A stretch of DNA of 64,000 nucleotides from Uranotaenia lowii (lineage: Eukaryota > Arthropoda > Insecta > Diptera > Culicidae): NCBI RefSeq assembly GCF_029784155.1, contig NC_073692.1, positions 241,199,756 through 241,263,755 on the forward strand, in the 5' to 3' direction. Below the pieces are notes generated by a model. The model was not told where the DNA came from, searched no databases, and saw only the letters and a program-made list of their open reading frames with translations. Position 1 is the stretch's first letter, and every line of letters starts with the position of its first letter. Positions 23,900 through 41,459 of this stretch are shown here, piece after piece. Both the position numbers and the translations under genes were made by a program.

Positions 23900-24748
23900 T
23901 CATTGATTATCAGGCCTCGTCCTAGAAAACGAGCAAGGTTGGCGACAAATACGTGCGTCACGACCAAATTTCTGATGATACCAGCAAATTCCATCGGATG
24001 GCTTAATTTGTTGGTACGTAAATCTCGATCGATTGCGAGAACGAGATCGAGAGCGTGTGGAAAATGCTTGGTCTAGCCTTTTAGAAAGTTGGGCAATTTC
24101 GAACTGCAGTGATTCAATACTCACTTTTTCGGATGAAACAGTGGAAGAACTGGGTTGTGTTGCTGTCGATTCCACGGCGCTAATGTTGCGTAGGCCCATT
24201 GATTCCAGGATAGCGTCGGCGATACGAAGTTTTTCATTTGCACTTCCTTGAGAGGCGATAACTGCTGCCTGAATATACGGTGGTAATCTCGTGGCCCAGA
24301 GATCCAGAAGAATTGTTTCCGAAAGTGCAGTTCCTGCAGCTCGCCGCATGTCGTTAAATAGTTGACTAGGCCTCAGGTCCCCGAGCGGCATATCAGACAA
24401 CACGCGCTGTAATCTCTTCTGCTGGCTGTCGGCAAAATGGGCGGTTAGCTTTGTCTTGATGTATTGATACTTCTCAACGGGCGGGACGCTTTCGATAATA
24501 GGTCGAAGATCGTTGAGTTTTTCGGGCGGAACCTGGGCCATAACGATGTTATACCTCCTCGTATCATGAGCCGACCCGATTCCACTAGCCGCGAACCAAA
24601 ATTCTAGCGACATAAAATAGGATTCGATGTTCGATTCCGACATGCTAGGAGGGTTGAGCCGCGGTGTCGATATGGCTTCAATCCTATCATTCGAACCACT
24701 CGCGCTTTGAGAACCCGCCAGGGGTTTGTCGTCGTCCGAATTCATCAT
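23900..24748 (-). CDS. Gag protein of CsRn1-like element
   Basis: A 282-codon frame starting ATGATGAAT. The middle has the usual Ty3 gag pattern of a capsid-like helical region (SYFMSLEFWFAASG, then MPLGDLRPSQLFNDMRR). Near the C-terminus an Arg/Ser-rich stretch (STRSRSRSRNRSR) precedes a C-H-C-C finger: C255, H258, C268 and C272 (CWYHQKFGRDARICRQPC). This CHCC arrangement, not the retroviral CCHC, is known for CsRn1-clade Gag. It should package the RNA in cytoplasmic particles. The TGA stop is in frame with pol. Confidence 0.88.
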   Translation of the reverse strand: MMNSDDDKPLAGSQSASGSNDRIEAISTPRLNPPSMSESNIESYFMSLEFWFAASGIGSAHDTRRYNIVMAQVPPEKLNDLRPIIESVPPVEKYQYIKTKLTAHFADSQQKRLQRVLSDMPLGDLRPSQLFNDMRRAAGTALSETILLDLWATRLPPYIQAAVIASQGSANEKLRIADAILESMGLRNISAVESTATQPSSSTVSSEKVSIESLQFEIAQLSKRLDQAFSTRSRSRSRNRSRFTYQQIKPSDGICWYHQKFGRDARICRQPCSFSRTRPDNQ

Positions 24749-24822
24749 ATTGTTAACAATTCGCGAGTTAAACTAACTACGATGGCGAAAATCGGAATTA
24801 TTCGGAAACGCGCTCAAAATAT

Positions 24823-24834
24823 TCGGGGTCACCA
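24823..24834 (-). other. Primer-binding site, tRNA-Trp type
   Basis: Minus-strand TGGTGACCCCGA, one base inside the 5' LTR. It complements the 3' end of tRNA-Trp, the primer also known from CsRn1-clade elements. Confidence 0.78.
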
Positions 24835-24835
24835 A

Positions 24836-24976
24836 TATAGCATGTGCTATTCGGATATCGATTAAAAAGACGTTGTCTGTTTAGTAGTCAAAACTTTACT
24901 GAATCTCTCATCTCACTTTAGCTTAAGGCCATCCAGAATCCATTGCGAACAATAGGTTACATTAGTGTGTGCAATT
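24836..24976 (-). repeat. 5' LTR of CsRn1-like element, outer end missing
   Basis: Matches the inner 140 bases of the 3' LTR but lacks about 60 bases at its outer (TG) end. After GCAATT at 24976 it passes directly into a GTGTGTATATA run and microsatellite B. The missing part is where transcription control would start. Confidence 0.82.

Positions 24977-29415
<4,439 letters not shown>

Positions 29416-29498
<83 letters not shown>
29416..29498. repeat. (TA)n microsatellite D
   Basis: About 83 bases of TA between the Helitron-like element and the next MITE. Confidence 0.97.
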
Positions 29499-30462
<964 letters not shown>

Positions 30463-30608
30463 AAGATTTTTATAAACTTTCGTGGATTCCTCGGTTGAAA
30501 CTTTACCTTTTCTATTTCTTTCTTCACAGATATTAAGATAATTGTTGTAGAATTTCGTCCAATGTTTTTTTGCTTTGGAAGTTGTTGATGCACAGGAGAA
30601 AATAATGA

Positions 30609-31215
30609 TGGGACAGCCTTGCGAGTATATTCCGCATGCGTATTAAATGTGCCCGCAAGCCTTTCCCATATTTGGCGTTTCTTTTGTCAGTTGATCATTT
30701 GATTTGATTTACAAGCAACAAATAACAGCATGATAAAAACCTAAAAAATATGGATTTATAGCTGACTATTTTCCATGTTTTAAAACGAACAATTCAATAA
30801 GCCTCATGCGAAATTAAAAAAAAAAAAACAACAATTTGGTGGAATTTACCCATTAGGCTAAACTTCACTTGAAAAAATTATGGAAATTGTTTATTTTTGA
30901 CTACTGTACTGTTTTATCTAGTCTAACTTTCGTAATTTAAATGAATGCTTATTTTGTTGCACACATTGTATGAATATTTGTAAAATTAACGTAAATTAGA
31001 GGAGCAAATTTAAAGTATTCTGTAAAAATATACATATGGGACAGCTTTGCGGGTATATTTCATATGGGACAGGCATGACTAGGTGTTTTTTTCACATATG
31101 TTGAGAACAAAGTTATGAAAGTTTTTAGTCTAAATTGAGGAACTAACTGTATTTGAACGATTTTTGAGATAAACTGAAAAATGACGAAAATGCATATGGG
31201 ACAGTCTTGCGAATA
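30609..31215. repeat. Recurring TATGGGACAG-CTTGCG motif
   Basis: The phrase ATGGGACAGCCTTGCGAGTA (30610) recurs with changes near 31036, 31064 and 31195, and as complement near 30648-30672. It may be the ends of one or more decayed non-autonomous elements. No coding frame is present. Confidence 0.5.
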
Positions 31216-31600
31216 GCGGCAGAATACGTCATGAACAGTTTGTATGAATACGCCAATTGCCAATTTTCCAGATGCACTTCCGAATTCATTGTTTAGTAAT
31301 AATTGCAAACATATTGGGCGATCACTTTTTCTGTCGTCTGCTACAAAATTTGAAATCAGGAATCAATTGAACGTGCCAAAAAACCCCCGTGTATAACTTT
31401 CGACTCGATCGTTGCATAACAACGCAATTATTGCCAAAAAGTTAAACCCCTTTCGGTGGCCTCTTATACAATCTTTGATATTAGAAATCAATTGCCCTTC
31501 CTTCAATTTTTCAAAGCAATCCATTGCATAATAACGTCAATATTGTTATAAGCAGTGAAAAAATAATTAATATGGACGACCCCTTTCGTAAACCCCTGGC
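31205..31600 (-). mobile_element. Relic of the Helitron family seen at 49.4 kb
   Basis: On the minus strand it matches the 3' half of the element at 49423-51203. CATACAAACTGTTCATGAC, AAGTGCATCTGGAAAAT-like, TTGCAACGATCGAGTCGAAA-like and GGGGTCGTCCATATT phrases occur in the same order. The CTRR end is not recognisable, so it is a truncated or decayed copy. Confidence 0.65.
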
Positions 31601-34032
31601 AAAACATGCGACCAGAATCCATCTGACGAAATTGATAAGCACATTTCAGATATATTATGTAAAATGTTTACCCAAAAAATGTGCGATCGATACATTAATA
31701 TTCTTATAGGAAGTAAACTAAACCAAATTAAGACTAATTTCGAAATCAAAACATGAAGAGTTCATCACTGTTAATTTATTTCATGGAATAATTTTAGAAT
31801 TATTCCCAGATCATTGATTTGGTCAACCCGGGAGATTATTTCATCCCCGAGAAGGTACTCAGCATAAAGAGGGTGCTGTGGAGTACTGCTAGTCGAAGAG
31901 TTTTCATTTGTATGGATTGTTAGATAAACATGTTTTGAAACATTCTGCGCAAAAAGAAAGTAAAAATTTTGATTGGCATTGGTTTTATGCCGATTTAAGT
32001 GGACCCCGTCTATAGGCGGGGTTGGGCATAAGAGAATTAAATAATGTTATGTTTCAAGAATTATTTGAACATTTTTTTATTTTGTTGAAAAATGTTTTAA
32101 CAATGAGCTGCGATTCTCAGTGGCTGATTTCCTTGAACACCAATCACCGAAATCGATAACCATGTATCCGAAATGAGTCTCGGTTGGATAGTTTTTACCA
32201 TCTTTCCAAATCATCGCTCGCTACCACTTTTTTCGAGGATTAAGACAGCGAGGCGATCCAAAACTTTGGTTGTAGTCACACTACACGGTTAAGTGGATAC
32301 AACGAGCGAGCGTTCCCATTTTGATAGAACCAAGGGAGTATTTTGTGGATTGTTTTCTTCATTGCTTTTTTGTCCTTTTTCGATTCCATCTTTGATGGTG
32401 AATGATTTTTCCCTGAATACTTCTGTCGATTTTTCCTACTTTTGCTTTCCCTTCACAAAACAGTAGGTTCGAGAATTAGTTGCGAAAAAGTTTGAGTAAA
32501 TAGGATCGTGGAAAGTGTTTTTATCTCTCCGCAAAATATTGGTTGATTATGGTTTACTTTAATGGAGTTAGAATTAACTAAGCATGGTTAGCTGATTGTA
32601 ACTTCTAAAAATAATGTGGGTACTTCAATAAGTGTGGAATTTCCATTTAGAGAAATAAATTTTATTTAGTTTAACCAAAATAGTAACTATTTATTTGACA
32701 AGTATATACGACACAAACAATGTTGAAAAAAAATCACAAAGATAGATAAAGAGTCAGTGAACACCTCCAGCCTGTTTTAACCTTAAGCAATTTACACTTC
32801 AACTGAGAAAAAATCCTTACAACTGAAGTTGCTTTCCTTCGCTGCAGCTGTTGACTTAACTTTTTTCCCCGATGAGCAGAATGATACGAAAGTGTTAATA
32901 ATAATAATCGTTCTAATCTCCATTCAAGTTTCCTGTCGATCAAACTGCCCCACACCATCAATGGGGCGAATCGAAGGATGGAAATAATTTGGCAGCACAA
33001 CAACAAATTGGGGATTTGGTGGATAAAAAAAGATAAAAGAAAACCCCTCGTCTTGAATGGCTGGAAATTTTCAGACAATCAACTTAATGCACTATGAAAC
33101 AAGAAGAATGGAAGTTCTTGTTCTCTTTTTTCTTCTCTTTGTTGTGGGTCCTTTTTTTTGCTTTCTTCACTCCACTTAAAGCCATTATTGAACGGTCATA
33201 TACATACTCCTGTACGACCAAGTGAATATTCCCAGCCCCTAGGAAAAGGATGAACTGCTGTAGTTGATCTACCTTTTCTATGCTATCAGAAGGGCGGGCG
33301 AGGAAAAAAAAAGCTGTTTGGGAAAAGCGATTTTCCTGACCCAAGTTTTTCGGGAGGGAAAAAAATTGCGAAGGTTATGTTGTTGCGGGTGAAAAGTTTG
33401 ATGTTTTCTCGGTTTATTGTTGTTCATCCAACAGCTACAATAAGAAAACCGAAAGTAGCAACAAAAATAACAACAACCACACCACAAACAGTGACTGAGC
33501 GATGGAAAAGTGGAGAGAAAAGAATAAAATGAAATAGGATGAGCTGGGTGAGCTTTTCTTCTTCGCTCCCTCCCTAAAGAAAATATTCGATGATCTGCTT
33601 TTTATTTGGTCGCGTAGCACTTTCTTTCTTTATCGTTGGCTTCTAATTTTAGCAACGAGGTAGGGTTGCAACGAATTATTTCAGGAACAAACAATTTTAG
33701 TTTAGAATTTTTCAAAATGCTTAACATGTGTTGTAAGACTTAAAAAGGAACTTACTCAAGTTATATGTACATGTTCAATTCTAACATACAGTCGAAACCT
33801 CTTATAATTTAGCTTACAATAATTTTAAAAAATTTAACCATTTTTTGAAAGAAAAAGACATCTCTATTTATTTACTTATAATTAATTTGTTTTACAAATT
33901 TTTCAAATTTGCATATACGAACTGGCGTAAGTGAGCTGGCAATAATAAACGCCAGGATGTAGACTATATAATTTACGTTTGTTGGAAATCTGGAATCTTT
34001 AACCACAAATGAACTTGAACATTTGGTATGTA
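31601..34032. other. No gene recognised
   Basis: AT-rich DNA. Minus-strand frames at 32734-33620 are short and lack recognised domains. A transposon-end-like phrase, CAGTCGAAACCTCTTATAA, occurs at 33788, but I find no partner end. Confidence 0.5.
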
Positions 34033-35039
34033 CAGTAGAACCGAGTTTATCCGAGATAGTCAGGGGAAGGACCATCTCAGATAAGTGAAACCCGGATTAC
34101 ATGAAATATATTGAAAATCTTCTAACATTAATCTGCTCTTGAGTGTCAATATGACACTATTGGAAGTTTGGCGGCTTCAGGACCCTCAATGAATTCATGC
34201 AATCTTTGATTTTTCATCATTACTTTTAATGGACGTATCGTGAAAGTCGAGACGAAAAAAAACTTCTCAATTATTTTTTGAATCTTAAAAAATTGCCTTT
34301 CCGGTGAACATATTTTTGTTGCGAAAATGTTGTGTTGATATACTCAAAATCTAGAGCAGAGTTGATTTTAAATAATAAAAAATCAGAGAAATTGCAAATT
34401 TATTAAATGCTCGAAAAACAGCAACCGTGGAAAATTCGCCAAAAATTCTGTGCTACGTATTTTGTAAGTTTAAAGATGCACAAATGTGCCAAATTACGTC
34501 AACTTTCCAATCCTTTTTTTTTCAAAATTCATCTGACAAAATTATTTTGACAGTTTACTGATTGATTTTTTATATTTTTTGTGGTGATCCTTAAAAATTC
34601 TAAAAAAATGGTATCCTTGTGTACACCGTAAAGCTTATATCTTCCTTCAGCTTTCCTGGAAATTAAGTGAAAAAAATTCAGCATTTCTTGGCTCTCTACT
34701 GTCATTTTCCGAAGCATATTTTTCGGATTGTTTTTTCTTAGACTTTGACTAACGGAAAACTGAAGTGTTGTGAACTGAATATTGTCTAAGAATCATATTT
34801 GAGTTACATCACGAGGTTTCCAGAACTATAAATGAAAAAATCGGTTGAGTAACAAGAGAGATAAAGCGATTTTAGTCAGGAGTGTAAAATTGACACTCCA
34901 GGAACTCTAACGGGTATTAATTCTGGGGTTAAGTGCCCGAGTTTTGAATATAATTCGGTATAGCACGGTAAACACATGGTTCTTGTATTGAAATGGTGGT
35001 TCGAATAACGCGGGAGCTCGGATAACCGAGGTTCTACTG
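34033..35039. mobile_element. pogo-like MITE, 1.0 kb
   Basis: Inverted termini: CAGTAGAACCGAGTTTATCC at 34033 and (complement) CAGTAGAACCTCGGTTATCC ending at 35039, with TA on each side (34031-34032 and 35040-35041). This end sequence is of the pogo/Tigger type. The interior has no transposase. Confidence 0.75.
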
Positions 35040-35109
35040 TATTACACCATCACCAATGTACATAGTTTGATGATAAAAGCATGGATCACGATGAATCTGG
35101 ACGCGCTGT

Positions 35110-35550
35110 TTATTATACCATTGCGCTCCTAGTTGTTGGATCTGGAATGTTTTGCCAGTACTTTGTTCGGAAATGTTTCCTCTATCAGTGCTGAAAATTT
35201 CATTGCGATTCGTTTTGTTCCAAAAAAGTGGTCGGGTTCAAAAATCGCAAAATCCAAATCCTGGCTAAAAATTTTATAAAGCAAGTAGTGGTACACTGAA
35301 CTGGTCAGGGTAATGTCCCCGGCAAGTTCGGATTCGTTTTTGCCGATAAGTTTGCAAGAAAGTGTTTGATCTGGTAAGGTATTTGCAGCTGCGGACAAAA
35401 ATCCCGGTTTTTGTGAAAAACAAGACCAGGGACTCCGAAATGTACAAGTAGGAGTGCCTGAAAAACGTTTTTTTCGTACATTAGATCTCACAAAAGACCA
35501 GTTAAGTTTTCGCCAGGTTTGGCTAGCTGCCGCTACAGCAAATAGGTAGG
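35110..35550 (+). pseudogene. DD37E mariner fragment
   Basis: Plus-strand codons around 35320-35548 spell a decayed copy of the transposase at 18592: VPGKFGFVFADKFARKCLIW, GICSCGQKS, YIRSHKRPVKF and LASCRYSK, interrupted by several stops. Bases near 35124-35155 (GCGCTCCTAGTTGTTGG) match that element's 5' leader. The N-terminal half is deleted and the end with the catalytic Glu is absent. Confidence 0.8.
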
Positions 35551-38520
35551 GGAAAACAGTACAATACGCACCAGCGGGGTATTACGACCCATGCACTTAT
35601 ATCTTGAAAATACGCTAACCTATGGTTTCGAATGAGGTCTTTCTTCATTTTTAATGTGGCAAAGAAGCTTTTCTACCTTTCTTAGGTGAAATGTTCACTG
35701 AAACGACTTTATTTCTTAGAGAAAGAAAGATTAATCGAATCTGCGTGAAACTTATTATTTTTTATGTGTAAAATATAAGGTTTTAGGGTCAACCAGTCTG
35801 CACAATATGATTAACGTTTTTGCATTCGTATGCACGTTCGGAAGCCTATAAATTTATATTTAAGTTTCACGAACTTTCCACAAATTTTGACTCAAAACAA
35901 TTACATCAAAAACAATTACTTGTGAGAAAACCCGAATATCAGAACGAAATGTCATTCTTTGTAGTATTTGCTGACTCCCAAATGACAATAAGAATGCATT
36001 ATTATAACAAATTTCTTCCTTTTATAAGTTTAAAAGGTGCACCAATATTTGATTCGAAAAAGTAATCTGCAGCCATATTTGCCGCGATATTAGCCAAGAA
36101 GTTGAAATACGTAGCCTACCTGAAGGCGTTTTCCTTTAAGGATATATTCTTATTGAATTTTTGGCATTTCGGCGAGTTGTGAAAATTCAATTTAAGGATA
36201 TCAAAAAGCGAATTTAAAAACACGAAATATTCGATGATTTTTGCAATAACAAATAATTTTTTGCCAAAGTGTGGTTAGTTTACAAAAAATACGATGAACG
36301 TTTTACAAAATTTACGTTTCAATCATTATTTTCCGTATTATCATTGTTTCATTTCTTACCACCCTATCGATATGGTGCGTTCTGTCCACTAGTTTTGGTG
36401 TGTTTTCTAAATTTTTAAGATTTTTGCAAAAATATCATCAAAATCGTGTTTTTATCATTCTTTTTCTTTTTAGTAAGATGTAAATCAGTTCTCTTAATCC
36501 TCGTAAACGGTCAATTTGGTTCTCAAATGATAGGTACCGCTGTAAATAGTGATTATGCTTAACTGGTGCGATTTTCATCGTTGATAATGAGTCGGGGCGT
36601 TCGAACATTTCGTCGCAGCATAAACCGTGATGAATATCTCTTAGCTAGCTTAGCTTAGCATGTTTGACTACTCTTATCCACCTTAAATCATTAAGCCCGA
36701 AATGCTTTAATAAGTCTTCAAAAATACCACTATTTCTCATGGTTTTAATAAAATATAATAATATTATATTGTATCAAATCATTCAATGCATTTCGAATTT
36801 TATGATCGCTGGCGTGGCTAAGTAGAACGAGTTCCACATCGCCAATGGTTGCTACTCCGTGATTGATCGAGGCCATCAATTTTGTACAAGGGCTAAAAGA
36901 ATGCAGCTTGGGATTAGCAACTCATTCTCATTGCACAAAACTCATGCTCTCTCTTTGAAAAATGATCAATAACGGCGCCGGCCACGTCCTAGTAGTCAAA
37001 GAGGGATGAAGGAAGGATTGTTAGTAAGATACTTTTTTGGATCAACCATTTATCTGTTATTCCAGTTTTCTTCAAAAACTTGTTTTGAAAAACTCTGAAA
37101 CAATGATAAGTCAGTATCACCAGCTATAGAAACCGTCTATACGTCTGCGAATCTCTCTGATATTCAAGTATCTCAGGAAGGGTTGTTTTAGTAAGAGAGA
37201 GGTTTTAATCAGGAGCCATTTTTGGAAAATGGTGTGATTTTGTTTGACCTACACATCCTGTGCTCCTAGACATTTCCTAAGGAAACTCCTAATACTATCT
37301 ACGAGGTGTTCTAATAAGGAAATTTAAAAAGATTTATGAACTCTTAAATAATTAGAAAAGCAACCATTCGAATTTTCTACAAGCTAGCTGTTTCCCTCAC
37401 TCTAACTCACCAATGATTCTCGAAACCACTCTTGAAATAACAAATAACCACTAAAAACGTGGAATGAAGAATCAAAAAGTTTAAGATGATGCAATTTGAA
37501 AACATGTTGAATTTTAGGAAAGTTTTGCAGAAATTGCTTTTGAAAAACTTTGCGGCTCGTTGCCAATCTTTGCTTCATATTTTTGTAGTTTAATACTTTT
37601 TGGTTATTAAAGTATATAATTTTAATTTTTCTGAAATTATTTTCAAACATGTCACACTTTAAAGTGATCTTTTAAAGAAAAAAAAATAGAAAAAAAAAAA
37701 TCAAAAATAAGGAAAAGTTACTTAGCTTTCAATTTCTGTAGCAGTCTAGGTCCGTTTGTCATATTCGTTATTCATTCACACCCAGTGAAATTGTTGAAGT
37801 AGGCGATACGGTACGTTCATACCAAAACACTTCTACACGACCGCCCGAAGCGAATGAAAATGCACGAGGGACGATTTTTAAGCTATTGATTCAGTTACGG
37901 AGACGTAAATCTATGTGCTTTTTTGCAATTTTACAGAAACAAAGTTATTGAAAAGTTCGCATCATAACATGTTGCGCGGGTGGTTTACTTTTGAAAATTT
38001 CAAATTAATACTATAGTCCTTCAAAATTAAACGGTAAACCGGCTACACGGGAACTTGCCGCACTATAATCAAATTTCGGCCGTTTTCTGTCGTTCCCTCA
38101 ATTATTATTATCTGTAGTTTTTCACTCTAGTGACTTTGCTTCACACTCCACGCACTTTGAAAAAAATGAAATCCTGCTGAACCAATCGGAAACCGCACTA
38201 AAATAATCGAAACAGGAAAACTATAACGCACGACACCGATTCGGAATTCAACTCGGGGAGAAAACATTTTCTTCATTTCTGCACATTTCTGCGACGAGGA
38301 AAACACGACCGCACTCGACCAAGGCTTGCTTAGTCCCCCATAAACCGTGATGAATATCTCCCTTGAAAAAGTTTGCCCATTTCTGAAGCCTAATAACTTT
38401 TTTATTTCAACTCGAATCGATTTGCAGTCTGGGGATAAAATATTTATCGTAATTTGGGCATTAAATAAACCTGTTTTCAAAAGAAATCGGCCGAAGTAAA
38501 CCAAGGTTATTCATGAAATA
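35551..38520. other. No gene recognised; repeat scraps
   Basis: AT-rich DNA without a domain-bearing frame. ATAAACCGTGATGAATATCT occurs at about 36623 and again at about 38341, so a dispersed repeat is present. Bases 36800-36930 (CATCGCCAATGGTTGC... region) look like a SINE or other common repeat, but I cannot name it. Confidence 0.45.
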
Positions 38521-38521
38521 C

Positions 38522-38710
38522 CGGATTTTCATGTTCTCCCGAACAAAATGTCTCAAAATCCCATACAAACTTCAGGCACGTCGAGTGAACCCTTCCCGTT
38601 ATCCGATCTGGCCCAAATTTGGCATGAGATCTTGCACTAGGTCTAGGATTAATTTTAGCCTGCAGCACATAACTTTTTCAGAAGTTGGGTCATTTTGGGC
38701 ACTCTACGAT
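38522..38710 (+). repeat. Dispersed repeat, inverted partner of 15105-15288
   Basis: Non-coding sequence matching the minus strand of 15105-15288 in several long blocks. It abuts the cut 3' end of the LINE that follows. Confidence 0.6.
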
Positions 38711-41459
38711 ACATAGATTTTGTATGAAAAAAATGAACATAGACCCTTGTTACGTGTTGGCCACAACCACACAAATTGCTGCCAGCAATATCAAAACGAT
38801 AGAGTACCGCGTCTAAGGAACAATGATTGGACATGAGACGGGAAAATATACGAATAAAATCCCGACTCAGGTTCAATCTATTAAACCATGGTTTAAGGCT
38901 TACCCTTGGGATAATCGAGTGGAGCCACCGACCATCCTCATCCTCGTCCCATTTGCGTTGCCAGTTGACAAGAGAGTTTCTTCGAACTAAAAAGTAAAAT
39001 TCGTTGAAGGCGATTTCACGCTGATACGTGTCGCCTTCCATCGCCCCCACCTTTGCCAGAGAGTCTGCCTTCTCATTACCCTCTATCGAGCAATGGGAGG
39101 GAACCCAAACAAAGGTGATGGTAAAGCGACGTTTTGATAAAGCACTCAAACTATCCCGTATCTTCTCGAAGAAGTATGGTGAGTGCTTTCCCGGTTTTAT
39201 TGAGTGAATTGCTTGAACAGAACTCAGACTATCCGTTACAATAAAGTAGTGCCCAACTGGCCTTGAAGCGATACTGTCCAAAGCCCAATGAATTGCTGCT
39301 AACTCTGCTATATACACAGAGCATGGTGACTCGAGGCTGTAAGAGGCGCTAGATATTTCGTTGAACACTCCAAATCCTGTTGATTCCTCTATAAGTGATC
39401 CATCAGTAAAGTACATTTTATCAGCATCGACGTGTCTATATTTAGTTTCGAAAATTCTTGGAATCAGAAGTGGACGATGCGGATCCGGGATTCCACGAAT
39501 TTCCTGCTGCATAAACAAATCAAACTGGACAGAAGAATCATCGTAGTCTGGGCTACAAACACGAGCGGGAGAATACGAAGAAGGGTTTACCTGCATTGAC
39601 ATGAGGACATGGTATATAGACATAAATCTGGTTTGAAAATTTTGCTCAAGAAGCCTTTCAAAATTTACAATAACCAATGGGTTCATGACCTCACACCTGA
39701 TGAGGAACCGGAGTGATAGCAAATTGAATCGATCTTTTAGTGGGAGTATTCCTGCCAAAACTTCGAGACTCATGTTATGCGTTGAGGGCATACAGCCCAA
39801 AGCGATGCGGAGACAACGATATTGGATACGCTCGAGTTTAATGAGGTGAGTTTTGGCAGCTGACTGGAAGCAGAAGCTACCATATTCCATCACTGAGAGA
39901 ATAGTTGTTCGATACAATTTGATAAGATCTTCTGGATGGGCTCCCCACCAGGTGCCAGTGATTGATCGGAGAAAATTGATTCTTTGTTGGCATTTTCCTT
40001 TCAGATACTCAATATGGGCCCTCCAGGTACACTTGGAATCAAACCAAACCCCAAGATACTTAAAACACCTCGATTGAGTGATCGTTCTGCCCAGGAGTTG
40101 AAGCTTAGGTTGAGCAGGTCTATGTTTCTTAGAAAAAACAACCATCTCCGTTTTCTGAGGGGAAAACTCAATCCCAAGCCCCAAAGCCCAGGAAGACAAT
40201 CTGTTCAAAGTATCTTGTAAAGGTCTGTGCAGATGAGACTCAGAAGATCCTGTGACAGACACCACGCCGTCATCTGCAAGTTGTCTTAGAGTGCAGCCTT
40301 CAGAGAGACAACTGTCGATGTCACTTACGTAAAAGTTGTACAAAAGTGGACTCAAACATGAACCCTGCGGGAGACCCATGTAAGAGGTTCTTCTAACTGC
40401 AATATCTCCGTGAGCAAAGTTCAGATGTTTCTCACAAAGCAAACTGTATAAGATGTTGTTCAATAGTGGAGGCAGACCCCGAGAGTGCAACTTGTCTGAC
40501 AACACCTCTATAGAGACTGCATCAAAAGCTCCTTATATGTCTAGAAACACTGAAGCCATTTGCTCACGTTTTGCGTACGCCATTTGTATCTCTGAAGACA
40601 GCAAAGCAAGACAATCGTTTGTCCCTTTGCCCCTTCGGAACCCAAATTGAGTATCTGAAAGGAGACCATTTGCTTCTACCCATTTATCCAAACGAAACAA
40701 AATCATTTTCTCCATCAACTTGCGTATACAAGACAACATCGCTATTGGACGGTACGAATTCGCATCGGACGCTGGTTTCCCGGGCTTTTGGATAGCGATA
40801 ACTCTCACTTCTCTCCACTCTTGGGGAACAATGTTGTTCTCCAAGAATTGATTAAATAAATTTAACAAGCGAAACTTGGCGGCGTCTGGAAGGTTTTTCA
40901 ACAAGTTAAATTTGATTTTATCAATTCCCGGTGCTGAATTGTTGCAAGAGAGGAGGGCAAGTGAAAATTCGACCATCGAAAAGCTGGAATCCAGACCACA
41001 CCTATCAGGAGGCACGTTCCGGATTTTTTTTTGTACAGGTGTAGAATCTGGGCAGACTTTCCGTGCAAAGTTTAATATCCATCTATGTGTATTTTCTTCA
41101 CTTTCATTTGTAGATGATCGATTGCGCATGCTTCGTGCCACTTTCCATAAGGTACTCAAGGATGTTTCCCGTGATAAACCACCCACAAAATTCCTCCAAT
41201 ACGCCTTTTTCTTCCTTTTGATCAATTTTTTGAACTGATTTTCAAGGGAAACATATGATTCAAAAAGGACGAGGGTTCCATGTTTTCGAAAATCTTTGAA
41301 TGCTTTTGATTTGTCCTTATAAAGCTTGGAACACTGCTGGTCCCACCATGGATTTGGGGGCCTTCGAAGAACATATGAATCTGGGATAGGTTTTTTTTGA
41401 GCGCAAAGTGCACTTTCAACGTGAAAGAAAGTGATACTCCTCCAAAGGAGGTAAAACAT
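38655..41459 (-). pseudogene. LINE reverse transcriptase and RNase H part of ORF2
   Basis: RT motifs in order: WREVRVIAIQKPGK and SYRPIAMLSCIRKLMEK (about 40820-40710), TQFGFRRGKGTNDCL (about 40640), VFLDI then a TAA stop at 40533-40535 followed by GAFDAVS, GLPQGSCLSPLLYNFYV (about 40370), QLADDGVV (about 40285), and KYLGVWFD (about 40050). RNase H residues follow: YFTDGSLIEESTGFG (about 39415), AELAAIHWALDS (39300), IVTDSLSSVQAI (39235) and HCSIEGNEKADSLAK (39095). The last codons before the stop at 38655 run into unrelated sequence, so the true C-terminus is lost. The frame joins the endonuclease only through a shift at 41416-41459. Confidence 0.88.
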
